From Hadesarchaea archaeon (GTDB taxonomy: Archaea; Hadarchaeota; Hadarchaeia; Hadarchaeales; WYZ-LMO6), in assembly GCA_029259185.1 (NCBI GenBank), contig JAPDJF010000024.1, forward strand, positions 1-41,151: a stretch of 41,151 nucleotides of DNA. Reading direction: 5' to 3'. The notes under the pieces were generated by a model that worked only from the letters and a program-made list of their open reading frames with translations, was not told the origin of the DNA and ran no database searches. Shown here piece after piece: positions 18,998-27,753 of the stretch. Numbering within the stretch: the first letter of the stretch is position 1; every line of letters starts with the position of its first letter. Both the position numbers and the translations under genes were made by a program.

Positions 18998-20530
18998 ATG
19001 ATGCCTAAATACCTCACGGTTAAACCAATCGAAATGGAATCCGAACATAGCTTGGTCCTCTTGCATGAAGAGGATGCTGAGGAGCTGGGGGTGTATATTG
19101 GAGACAGGCTGAAGCTCTCCACATCTTCTTCCTCCCTGATAGCCATCGTTAACCTGACCACAAAGATGGTACAACCCGGTGAGATAGGTACTCCGGTAGA
19201 GGTCTCAAGAGAAATGGGATTGAATGTTGGGGAAATAGTGATGGTCTCGCCGGTTCCCCAACCGACATCCGTCAGGGCCATCAGGAAGAAAATGGAAGGA
19301 AAGCATCTGAGCCACCAAGAGATAGGCGAAATCGTTACAGATATCGTGCGGAACAACTTAACCTCCACCGAACTCTCGGCATTCGTGGTCTCGGAGTATA
19401 CTCAAGGCATGTCCATGGATGAGATCGTATCACTGACTACCCACATGGTCGAAACGGGAGAAAAACTTCACTTAGAGGTGGGACCAGTAGTTGATGTTCA
19501 CAGCATAGGAGGAGTACCGGGAAACAAGTATGCGCTGATCACGGTTCCGATCGCCGTGGCAGGGGGGGCTGTGGTGCCGAAGACCAGCAGTCGAGCGATA
19601 ACGAGTGCCGCAGGGACTGCGGATATCATGGAAGTGTTGGCTGACGTAAGCTTTGATCTGGGTGAGATCAAGGAAATCACCGAGAGGGTCGGGGGACTCA
19701 TCGCATGGGGGGGTGCAGTCAAACTTGCCCCGGCAGACGACATCCTGATAAGGGTTGAACGTATGCTCCGTATAGATCCGAGATGTCAGATGCTCGCGAG
19801 TGTCATGGCAAAAAAACTCGCAGTCGGGGCGGAACACGTTCTCATAGACATCCCCACCGGCCCAGGAGCGAAAGTCGAAAACAGGTCGGAAGCTCGTTCC
19901 TTGGCCCAGAGCTTCATGGAACTGGGGAGAAGACTCCGCGTTGAGGTCGAGGCAGTAATAACCTATGGGGGGCAACCGCTGGGACGGACGATAGGACCCG
20001 CCCTAGAGGCGAGGGAAGCTCTGGAAACTCTGCTCGGCAGGGGGCCCAACAGCTTGGTTGAAAAATCAGTTGGCCTAGCCGGGCTCATGCTCGAGATGGT
20101 GGGCATAGTCCCGACCGGGAGGGGGAAGGAAGTAGCTTTTGAAATCCTCCGATCGGGCAAGGGATATGAGAAGATGCGCCAGATGATAGAAGCGCAGGGT
20201 GGGGATCCGAACGTGAAACCAGAGGAGATACCCGTGGGTGAAAAGAAGGAAGTCATTCCAGCAAACGAAGAAGGATACGTGACGCACATTTACAATGACA
20301 GGATAACTGCGATCGCGTGCACGGCCGGTGCCCCTAGGGACAGAGGAGCTGGAGTGAAGCTCTTCGTGAAACGTGGGCATAAAGTTAATAGGGGAAAAAC
20401 TTTGTTTGAAATTTATGCTGAACACGAAAACAAACTCGAAGAGGCTATAAAGATGACGAGGAAAAATTTCCCAATGAGGATAGAGGGAATGCTACTAGAA
20501 AAAGTCTCCGAACGTCCACGAGAATGGTGA
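18998..20530 (+). CDS. deoA: AMP phosphorylase / thymidine phosphorylase family
   Basis: VVDVHSIGGVPGNKYALITVPIAVAGGAVVPKTSSRAITSAAGTADIMEVLA; archaeal N-terminal domain. Confidence 0.93.
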   Translation: MMPKYLTVKPIEMESEHSLVLLHEEDAEELGVYIGDRLKLSTSSSSLIAIVNLTTKMVQPGEIGTPVEVSREMGLNVGEIVMVSPVPQPTSVRAIRKKMEGKHLSHQEIGEIVTDIVRNNLTSTELSAFVVSEYTQGMSMDEIVSLTTHMVETGEKLHLEVGPVVDVHSIGGVPGNKYALITVPIAVAGGAVVPKTSSRAITSAAGTADIMEVLADVSFDLGEIKEITERVGGLIAWGGAVKLAPADDILIRVERMLRIDPRCQMLASVMAKKLAVGAEHVLIDIPTGPGAKVENRSEARSLAQSFMELGRRLRVEVEAVITYGGQPLGRTIGPALEAREALETLLGRGPNSLVEKSVGLAGLMLEMVGIVPTGRGKEVAFEILRSGKGYEKMRQMIEAQGGDPNVKPEEIPVGEKKEVIPANEEGYVTHIYNDRITAIACTAGAPRDRGAGVKLFVKRGHKVNRGKTLFEIYAEHENKLEEAIKMTRKNFPMRIEGMLLEKVSERPREW

Positions 20531-20536
20531 AAAAGG

Positions 20537-20998
20537 TTGTGGAGAATCCCTAAAAAATTCGCACTGGTGTCTGCGAGCGCAGAGGGTCCATTTGAACTCG
20601 TGGCCCTCGACAATGCGTTGAGAAAGGCTGGAGTGGGTGAACTGAATTTGATCCCCGTTTCGAGTATCTTGCCCAAGGGATGCGTTCTCTCCGATCTCCC
20701 TTCCCTCCAACCTGGAACGCTCACACCGGTTGTGATGGCCAAGATATGTAGTTCGACCCCAGGGCAAAAGATAGCCGCTGCCCTAGGAGTAGCCATAAGC
20801 GAAGATTCTCACGGGATGATCTCGGAATATCATGACATAGGAGTCACAGAAAAAACCGCCGGGAAAACTGCTGAGGCTATGGTGAGATACATGATGGAGG
20901 AAAGAGACCTGAAACCAACCAAAGTGATATCGGTATCAGCAGGTCACACCGTGAGACACCATGGGGCAGCGGTGGCCATCGCGGTGTTTTTACCCTGA
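20537..20998 (+). CDS. pdaD: pyruvoyl-dependent arginine decarboxylase
   Basis: LNLIPVSSILPKGC serine cleavage region, PG..TPVVMAKICSSTPGQKIAAALGVA. Confidence 0.9.
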   Translation: MWRIPKKFALVSASAEGPFELVALDNALRKAGVGELNLIPVSSILPKGCVLSDLPSLQPGTLTPVVMAKICSSTPGQKIAAALGVAISEDSHGMISEYHDIGVTEKTAGKTAEAMVRYMMEERDLKPTKVISVSAGHTVRHHGAAVAIAVFLP

Positions 20999-21039
20999 GA
21001 GCTTGGAATCGGTACCCCAAATTCCCTTTTAGAAGAGAC

Positions 21040-22680
21040 TCACTCGCTTTCGCCCGTCTCTCCCTCTTCCCCTCCACCCGGGGTCTTCGGGGATGGGAAG
21101 GATTTCTTGGCAGCCGCTATGACATCGTCGATACGTAAGATCATTATGGCAGCCTCGGTCGCCGATTTCACGGCTTGAGTTTTAACCCTAAGGGGCTCAT
21201 AGACTCCTATCTTCCGCATGTCGTCGATCTTCCCTTCAAATACGTTAATCCCATAATACTTCCCGTCCGGTTTTTCGTGCTTCGCCCTCAACTCCACGAG
21301 GACATCCACGCTGTCCATCCCTGCATTTTCCGCTAAGGTCTTGGGTATGACTTCCACCGCATCCGCAAAAGCTTTTATCGCTAGGGCTTCTCTCCCACCC
21401 ACGGTATCCGCATAGTCCCTTATCCTCTTAGCCAACGCCATTTCTGGAGCCCCTCCACCGCAGAGGTACTTGTTATCCTCAATTGCCGCCGCGACCACAC
21501 CCAAAGCATCATTTAATCCCCTTTCGATCTCATCCGTCACATGCTCCGATCCCCCACGGACTAATACCCCAACAGCTTTCGGGTTCTCACACTCTTGGAC
21601 GAATATGAACTTCTTGTCTCCGATCTTTCTCTCTTCCACCATGCCAGCCTTGCCGAGTTCGCTTGAGCTGAGATCGTCTAGATTCGTAACGACCTTTCCC
21701 CCGGTCGCACGGGCGAGCTTCTCCATGTCCGATTTCTTCACCCTCCTAGCCGCTAAGATTCCGGCTTTCGCGAGGTAGTGCTGGGCTATGTCGTCTATTC
21801 CTTTTTGACAGAAGACTACATTGGCTCCACTCGAGACCACCTTTTCAACCATTCCTTTGAGCATCCTCTCCTCCTCATCCAGAAACGCCCGCAACTGCTC
21901 AGGTCTCGTTACCCTTATCTCAGCATCCGTCTCCGTCTTTTTGACCTCCAAGGGTGTGTCCAGCAAGGCTATCTTAGCGTTCTTTATTCGCTCGGGCATC
22001 CCCGGGTGAACCCTTTCCTTATCCAAGACGAGCCCACTTACGATCTCTGAATCCGCCACGCTTCCTCCAGCTTTTTTCTCGATGCCTATGTAGTCCAAGT
22101 CAACCCTATACCCGCCATCGAATTTGTCCACCACTTTCCTCACCGCCTCAACGGCTAGATTCGCAAGTTTTTCACGCGCGCCTTCCGACTTCTTTCCAGT
22201 CATTGAGGTTATGGCTATCTTCTGCAATTTCTCGGTATCTTCAATCGTCACCTCATCGGCTATTTCTTCCAAGATCTCCCTAGCCCTATCGGACGCTGCC
22301 CTATAGCCTGAAACGATGATCATGGGGTGAATCCCCTGGTCTAAAAGCTTCTCTGCTTGATGCAGGAGCGCACCAGCTATAACGACTGCCGTGGTTGTCC
22401 CGTCTTTAACCTCTTCATCCATCGTCTTCGCAACTTCTACCATCATCTTAGCCGCGGGGTGCTCGATATCCATCTCCTTGAGGATGGTGACCCCGTCGTT
22501 CGTGATGGTCACATCACCCAAGCTATCGACCAGCATCTTGTCCATCCCTCTGGGACCAAGCGTCGTTCTAACGGCCTCGGCTATTATCCTAGCCGCGCTT
22601 ATGTTCATACGTTTGGCATCTTTTCCTGCGAGCCTCGTCGCGCCTTCTGGCAATATCAAGATGGGTTTAGCTGTAGCCAT
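21040..22680 (-). CDS. thermosome subunit (group II chaperonin)
   Basis: [57 protein letters not shown]. Confidence 0.98.
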   Translation of the reverse strand: MATAKPILILPEGATRLAGKDAKRMNISAARIIAEAVRTTLGPRGMDKMLVDSLGDVTITNDGVTILKEMDIEHPAAKMMVEVAKTMDEEVKDGTTTAVVIAGALLHQAEKLLDQGIHPMIIVSGYRAASDRAREILEEIADEVTIEDTEKLQKIAITSMTGKKSEGAREKLANLAVEAVRKVVDKFDGGYRVDLDYIGIEKKAGGSVADSEIVSGLVLDKERVHPGMPERIKNAKIALLDTPLEVKKTETDAEIRVTRPEQLRAFLDEEERMLKGMVEKVVSSGANVVFCQKGIDDIAQHYLAKAGILAARRVKKSDMEKLARATGGKVVTNLDDLSSSELGKAGMVEERKIGDKKFIFVQECENPKAVGVLVRGGSEHVTDEIERGLNDALGVVAAAIEDNKYLCGGGAPEMALAKRIRDYADTVGGREALAIKAFADAVEVIPKTLAENAGMDSVDVLVELRAKHEKPDGKYYGINVFEGKIDDMRKIGVYEPLRVKTQAVKSATEAAIMILRIDDVIAAAKKSFPSPKTPGGGEEGETGESE

Positions 22681-22762
22681 TCACGATCCCCAAAACCTAG
22701 TTCATAATCTGTGATGTGACATCTACCTTTTATGTTTTTCGGTGTCGGTGTCGGGGCGCCTC

Positions 22763-22899
22763 GCACAAAAATATGGCAAAAGCAAATGGATCCGAAAGGT
22801 CGTGGTTAGTTGGCCTCCAAGACGAGGATGGCTTTCGCCCCTTGAAGGGATCCCGAGCCCCCAAGCACGGAAATTGGCCTCAAGGCTATTTTTGTGCAA
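22763..22899 (+). ncRNA. candidate structured RNA/repeat, copy B
   Basis: GCACAAAAATATgGCAAAA at 22763-22781; 3' block GGGATCCCGAGCCCCCAAGCACGGAAATTGGCCTCAAGGCTATTTTTGTGCAA; terminal inverted GCACAAAAATA/TATTTTTGTGC. Confidence 0.6.
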
Positions 22900-22912
22900 G
22901 CTCAAGAGATGA

Positions 22913-24037
22913 GTGATGAGAAAAATTTCTAGGTGTAGGGTATGCGGGAGGGAAGGATCCGAGATCTCCAGCTCTCTCGGTGTTTGTGTGAATTGCATTC
23001 GCCATCGTTTCGAGGAGGCGGTACCTTACATAGAAGCGGCGCATGCGAGAGCGAGGCGACCACTCGGTCTTCCTCCTACCGTCCCTTCCAACCCGAAGGA
23101 TCCCCGGTGCGATGGATGCGGAAATTCGTGCCGGATACCGGAGGGAGGTCGGGGATACTGCGGGTTGGTGGAAAACGTGAACGGTGAACTCATCCGCGGG
23201 TACGGAACCTCTGAGCGAGGTTTGGTCACGTGTTATCTCGATCCCCTGCCAACCAACTGCGTACCTGCGGATTTTTGTGCTGGTTCGAGCGGTGCAGGGT
23301 ACCCGAAGTGGTGCAGGTCGCCCGCGGGGGATCTGGGTTACTTTAACTTGGCAGTATTCATCGGGAGCTGCACGTACGACTGTCTCTTTTGCCAGAACTT
23401 CACGTTCAAATCCATGCTCTCTGAAGGCGGCCCGACGATGAGGGCCTCCGAACTCGCTGAAAAGGTCGATGAGAGGGTCGGGTGTGTGTGTTATTTCGGG
23501 GGAGACCCCTCCAGTCAGATACCATTCGTGGTGAGCTCGGCTACCATAATGCGGAGAGCAGCTGAGGAGGAGAGGAGACTCCTTAGGGTGTGCTTGGAAA
23601 CGAACCTCAACATGAACCCTTCTCAGCTGGATGGGATCGCTGGGCTTTGTATGGAGAGTGGTGGGGGGATAAAGGTGGATCTGAAGTGTTGGTCAGATAA
23701 AATCCTGTACGCACTCTCAGGTGTGCGGACGAGGATCCCATACAAGAACTTCGAGAGACTCTCCAAAATGCATCGTGAGAGACCAGAGGTCCCCTTCCTC
23801 CGCGCCAGCACCCTGCTCGTGCCCGGGTACGTGGACGAGGATGAGATAAGATCCATAGCTTCATTCATAGCGGATCTAGATCCCACCATCCCGTACTCCC
23901 TACTCGCCTTCCACCCAACCCACTTGATGAGCGATATGCCCTACACGAAGAGGGAAGACGCTGAGAGATTTCTGCACATATGCTTACGTGAGGGTTTGGA
24001 GAGGGTGAGGGTGGGAAACCCTTGGTTGTTGAGGTAG
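22913..24037 (+). CDS. radical SAM protein (PflA-like, COG1313-type) with N-terminal Cys motifs
   Basis: CTYDCLFCQN (CX3CX2C), plus CRVCG..CVNC and CDGCGNSC..GYCG motifs. Confidence 0.88.
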   Translation: MMRKISRCRVCGREGSEISSSLGVCVNCIRHRFEEAVPYIEAAHARARRPLGLPPTVPSNPKDPRCDGCGNSCRIPEGGRGYCGLVENVNGELIRGYGTSERGLVTCYLDPLPTNCVPADFCAGSSGAGYPKWCRSPAGDLGYFNLAVFIGSCTYDCLFCQNFTFKSMLSEGGPTMRASELAEKVDERVGCVCYFGGDPSSQIPFVVSSATIMRRAAEEERRLLRVCLETNLNMNPSQLDGIAGLCMESGGGIKVDLKCWSDKILYALSGVRTRIPYKNFERLSKMHRERPEVPFLRASTLLVPGYVDEDEIRSIASFIADLDPTIPYSLLAFHPTHLMSDMPYTKREDAERFLHICLREGLERVRVGNPWLLR

Positions 24038-24077
24038 GGATTTATCATCACACCCCTCATTTGTTGGGGGGATCGAT

Positions 24078-25235
24078 TTGAGGGTACACATCGCAGAATG
24101 CGTGCTGGGTGTTTTCGCTTTCAGCGGGGGAAAGATGGTGGGGTTCAGATCCTTCCCCCCCAATCCGAAAGAGATCGCAGAGCGGATACTGTCTGTGCTC
24201 GGAGGGGTCCCGACCGAGGAGCACCTCCAGCTGGTTAGGGATATGCTGGTGTGTGGGCATAAAAAGTTCACGGTGGAGTCAGAGGGATTGGCCAAGGGCC
24301 TCAGGGAGAGATTGGGTGATGGGGAGTTCATCCCAGAGTTTCCGAACGAAGCCGGGAAGGTGCTGAGGAAGGATCCGGGCAGAGTGGTGGGGTGGGTCGG
24401 GGTAAAAGACATCGATCCGCTGGTGCGGGAGGTGTGTATGTACCTGAGCAGGAAAGGGGTCGAAGAAAAGGCCGAAGAGAAAGACAGGCTCGTGATCAAC
24501 GCGGTGAAAACCTTGGATGAGATCGATAAGGCATGTAACATGATCTGTAGTATTCTCCGGGAGTGGTACTCGCTCCACTTTCCCGAGCTCGACGAGCAGA
24601 TCCGAGATCACGAGCTTTACTTGGAGCTCCTCGTTTCGCTCGGCCAGAGGGAGAATTTCGAAGAGGAGAAACTGAGCGGGTTTGGGGTTCCCGAAGGGGT
24701 GAGGAAAAAAATTGCTCGCGCGGGGCGAGGTTCGGGGGGGACCCCGTTGGCTGAGGCCGACATGGAAGTGATAAAGGAGTGTGGAGAGGCGGTGCTGGGA
24801 CTCTTCAGGACGCGCAAGCGATTGGCAGAGTATGTGGATCGAACCATGGCTCGAGTGGCACCCAACCTGCGTGCTGTGGTCGGAGGTCTGCTTGGGGCCA
24901 GACTCATAGCGCTCGCCGGAGGATTGGACAGGCTCGCCAGAGCACCCACCAGCACCATCCAGCTTTTAGGTGCTGAGAAAGCACTCTTCAGGGCATTGAA
25001 GACGAAGGGGAAGCCTCCGAAGCATGGAGTGATATACCGATTCCCCCAGCTCCGCGCGGCTCCGAGGAAGGTCAGAGGAAAAATAGCTAGGGCGCTCGCT
25101 GGGAAGGTTAGCATAGCAGCTAGGGTCGATGCGATGGGTGGGGAGTACGTTGGTGAAAAACTCGGGGCGGATCTCCGAAGGCGCATCGGGGAGATCATGT
25201 CGAAGTATGAGAGATCCAAAGAGGCACTGAGGTGA
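24078..25235 (+). CDS. Nop5/Nop56-Nop58 family protein of box C/D sRNP
   Basis: WYSLHFPELDEQIRDHELY, MARVAPNLRAVVGGLLGARLIALAGGLDRLARAPTSTIQLLGAEKALFRALKTKGKPPKHGVIY. Confidence 0.96.
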   Translation: MRVHIAECVLGVFAFSGGKMVGFRSFPPNPKEIAERILSVLGGVPTEEHLQLVRDMLVCGHKKFTVESEGLAKGLRERLGDGEFIPEFPNEAGKVLRKDPGRVVGWVGVKDIDPLVREVCMYLSRKGVEEKAEEKDRLVINAVKTLDEIDKACNMICSILREWYSLHFPELDEQIRDHELYLELLVSLGQRENFEEEKLSGFGVPEGVRKKIARAGRGSGGTPLAEADMEVIKECGEAVLGLFRTRKRLAEYVDRTMARVAPNLRAVVGGLLGARLIALAGGLDRLARAPTSTIQLLGAEKALFRALKTKGKPPKHGVIYRFPQLRAAPRKVRGKIARALAGKVSIAARVDAMGGEYVGEKLGADLRRRIGEIMSKYERSKEALR

Positions 25236-25245
25236 GGTATATAGT

Positions 25246-25611
25246 CATAGATGCACATGCGAGAGGAAAAACTCTACCCACCGGGGCAAGCGATATGAGG
25301 TGGTTGCGACTTTCGAGAACCGACGGGGGTTGAAAAAAGTGTTCGAGATGCTTAGGGCTGGCGAAGCCGATACCGTGATCGTTGCGTGGAAAGATTGCCT
25401 CACCCGCTTTGGCTTTGAGCATTTGAAAAATCACGCTGAGGATCTCGGCGTTCGAATAGAAGGGGTAAATGAACGAGAAGAACGAACTCCCCACGAGGAG
25501 TTAGTCGGAGATCTCCTCTCCGTTGTCGCCAGCTTCTCTGGCAGGCTCTACGGTATGGGTTCAAACAAAGCGAGAATGGTGGTGGAGAGTGTCAAGCGTG
25601 CAGTCCGTTAG
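25246..25611 (+). pseudogene. tnpA: IS607-type serine recombinase TnpA, 5'-truncated
   Basis: GKRYEVVATFENRRGLKKVFEMLRAGEADTVIVAWKDCLTRFGFEHLKNHAEDLGVRIEGV...EELVGDLLSVVASFSGRLYG matches the C-terminal half of IS607 TnpA; MerR-like HTH and catalytic Ser (ARVSS) segment absent; in-frame stop just upstream. Confidence 0.85.
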
Positions 25612-26956
25612 TTCGGCCCGATTTGTTACCCCGCCCTTGACCCGGCGAAAACAAGAGGTGCTAAAACAATTGCTCGACCGGTTCGCGGCCTCGGTGAACT
25701 TCTGCATTTGGAAGTGTCTTGAGCACAAGGTCACCTCTCGCGCCTCGCTGCACCGCGTTGCCTACGAGGAGTGGAAGTCGCGCTTCGATCTCGCTACTCA
25801 CTGGTTCCACTCGGCCGGGCAGGTCGCCACACAGATGCTCCGCTCATGGCGGAAGCTCTGCCGCAAAGGACGAGCTGATCCAAGCAGGCCACCTCGTTAC
25901 GAAGCTCGAACTATGCGCTTGGAGCTTTGGGGTGAGAGTAGCGTCTCTGACATCTGCCGTTTCCATGGGCACGCGGTTCAGATCCGCACGCGCAAGGACG
26001 AGCACCTCTGGCTTCCGCTGATCGTAACCGAGCACCACGAGTTTCGCTACCTCAAGGACTGGCGCGAGGGGAAGACGAGAGTTGGTGAGATCACCATCTC
26101 GACATTTAAAGACAGGGCGGACATCTTCGTGTCCTTCAAGCGCGAGGTAGAACCAAAGCTTGTGGGAGGCATCTGCGGAGTCGGCATCAACGAGCGGAGC
26201 GTCGATTTGACCGTCCTGAAGCCGAGCGAGCGGCCAAAACACACCAGCCTCGACGTTTCAAAGCTCCCAGCGATAAGGCACGCCTCCCAGCTCAAGCGGA
26301 AGTCGATTCAGCAAAAGCTCGATGCGCTGCCGCAGCGCCCCGTGCAGAAGCGGAGGCTTTGGGCGAAGTACTGGCGCAGGGAGCGAAATCGAACGAACCA
26401 GATCATGCACGTCGTCAGCAAGCGGATCTCCGAGATCGCCGAGCGCGAGCGCACCGCGTTTGCATTCGAAGGCATCGAGAAGATTCGAGAATCTATGCGC
26501 TCGAAGCGAAAGTCGAGGAACGGCAAAACCCTGCACAAGGACATGCGCAGGCGGCTCAACCAGTGGCCTTTCAGGAAGCTCCAGTTCTTCGTCGAGTACA
26601 AGGTGGCGCGACAAGGGTTGCCGACGGTAGAAGTAAGCAACTATCACAAGTCGAAGGACTGCCCGGTGTGTGGCCGTTACAATAGGCCGAATGGGCACGC
26701 CCACAGGTGTCAAACCTGTGGGTTCGAAGCCAGCCGCCACCTCGTGACGAGCTGGAATCTTCCCTGCTCCGACAGGGAAGAGAACCCAGCTAAGGATGGG
26801 GCGAGGCACGTCCCCGCCGACTGCTGGCAGATGCAACGGGTAGCGGAGGGGCTTGTAGCTCCTGAGAAGCTATCCGTGGAGCCAGAAAAAAATCCCGTGT
26901 CAGACTGGTGTAGTTTGATACGGGATTTTAGGACGGTCGTTAGTGCGAGGTTTTAG
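25598..26956 (+). CDS. tnpB: TnpB (IS607/IS605 OrfB family), catalytic residues apparently lost
   Basis: Zn finger CPVCGRYNRPNGHAHRCQTCGFEASRHLVTSWNL, AFEGIEKIRE, RRLNQWPFRKLQFFVEYKV. GTG at 25598 overlaps tnpA stop and is more plausible than 25523. Confidence 0.9.
   Translation: MQSVSSARFVTPPLTRRKQEVLKQLLDRFAASVNFCIWKCLEHKVTSRASLHRVAYEEWKSRFDLATHWFHSAGQVATQMLRSWRKLCRKGRADPSRPPRYEARTMRLELWGESSVSDICRFHGHAVQIRTRKDEHLWLPLIVTEHHEFRYLKDWREGKTRVGEITISTFKDRADIFVSFKREVEPKLVGGICGVGINERSVDLTVLKPSERPKHTSLDVSKLPAIRHASQLKRKSIQQKLDALPQRPVQKRRLWAKYWRRERNRTNQIMHVVSKRISEIAERERTAFAFEGIEKIRESMRSKRKSRNGKTLHKDMRRRLNQWPFRKLQFFVEYKVARQGLPTVEVSNYHKSKDCPVCGRYNRPNGHAHRCQTCGFEASRHLVTSWNLPCSDREENPAKDGARHVPADCWQMQRVAEGLVAPEKLSVEPEKNPVSDWCSLIRDFRTVVSARF
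26889..26929 (+). other. 18-bp RNA hairpin at 3' end of tnpB
   Basis: AAAATCCCGTGTCAGACT-GGTGT-AGTTTGATACGGGATTTT; 16 Watson-Crick pairs plus two G-U pairs in + strand RNA. Confidence 0.85.
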
Positions 26957-27635
26957 AACGGTCAGATCCCACGCTAAATTTCCCGGGGTTTACTGGATTG
27001 AGTCAAAGGAGGGGAGGAAGCTGGCGACGGCCAACTTGATCCCGGGACGAAGCGTGTACGGGGAGGAGAGGGTGGAGTGGGAGGGGACGGAATACAGGAG
27101 TTGGGATCCCTACAGGAGCAAGCTCGCCGCTGCGATCATCAAGGGGATGAAGAGTATGCCCATCAGAGAGGGGTCGAGAGTACTTTACTTGGGGGCGGCA
27201 ACTGGAACAACGGTCAGTCATGTGTCGGATATCGTGGGAAAGATGGGAATGATATACTGCGTCGAGATCTCCCCGAGACCGATGAGAGATCTCCTCTCCC
27301 TTTGCGCTCTCAGGGAAAATCTCTCGCCGATATTGGCCGATGCTAGGAACCCTCAGAGTTATGGCATGTTGGTAACGGGAGTGGATGTTATATACCAAGA
27401 CGTGGCTCAACCCGATCAAACGGAGATCTTGCTGAGGAACGCTAGGGTTTTCCTGTCCTCCGGCGGATGGGCCGTGTTCATGCTCAAGGCCCGGAGCATA
27501 GATGTCACTAAGGATCCCCAGGAGATCTTTAGAGGAGAGGTGGAGGCTCTGAGAGAGGAAATGGAGCCGGTGGAGGTGAGGGTGCTGGATCCATACGAGA
27601 AAGATCATGCGATGCTTCTGTTGAGGAAGAAGTGA
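26943..27635 (+). CDS. flpA: fibrillarin-like rRNA/tRNA 2'-O-methyltransferase
   Basis: KFPGVYWIESKEGRKLATANLIPGRSVYGEE, VLYLGAATGTTVSHVSDIVG, VDVIYQDVAQPDQ. Confidence 0.96.
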   Translation: MRGFRTVRSHAKFPGVYWIESKEGRKLATANLIPGRSVYGEERVEWEGTEYRSWDPYRSKLAAAIIKGMKSMPIREGSRVLYLGAATGTTVSHVSDIVGKMGMIYCVEISPRPMRDLLSLCALRENLSPILADARNPQSYGMLVTGVDVIYQDVAQPDQTEILLRNARVFLSSGGWAVFMLKARSIDVTKDPQEIFRGEVEALREEMEPVEVRVLDPYEKDHAMLLLRKK

Positions 27636-27753
27636 TTCGTGGGTTTTCATGGTGTCCCCCCAACGGCCCATCGGTTGATCCAATGGAAAAATCCGCCCGT
27701 GCGCCGGGGGCCCGCTTTTTGGGTGAGTGTTATAAACCTCTTTTTCGAACTCT

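Larger units (their letters stand above)
25246..26970 (+). mobile_element. IS607-family element, decayed (truncated tnpA + tnpB); exact ends not determined
   Basis: tnpA/tnpB overlap characteristic of IS607; lies between nop5 and fibrillarin; boundaries approximate. Confidence 0.8.

Noticed and set aside
22716-22998. ORFs 22716-22916 (+) and 22723-22998 (-)
   Set aside because: Overlap repeat copy B and the radical SAM gene start; no protein-like conservation with copy A.
24617-25258. 213-aa minus-strand ORF opposite nop5
   Set aside because: Antisense to a conserved gene, no domain features.
26258-26836. Antisense ORFs in tnpB
   Set aside because: High-GC region generates long spurious frames on all strands; only the + frame has TnpB motifs.
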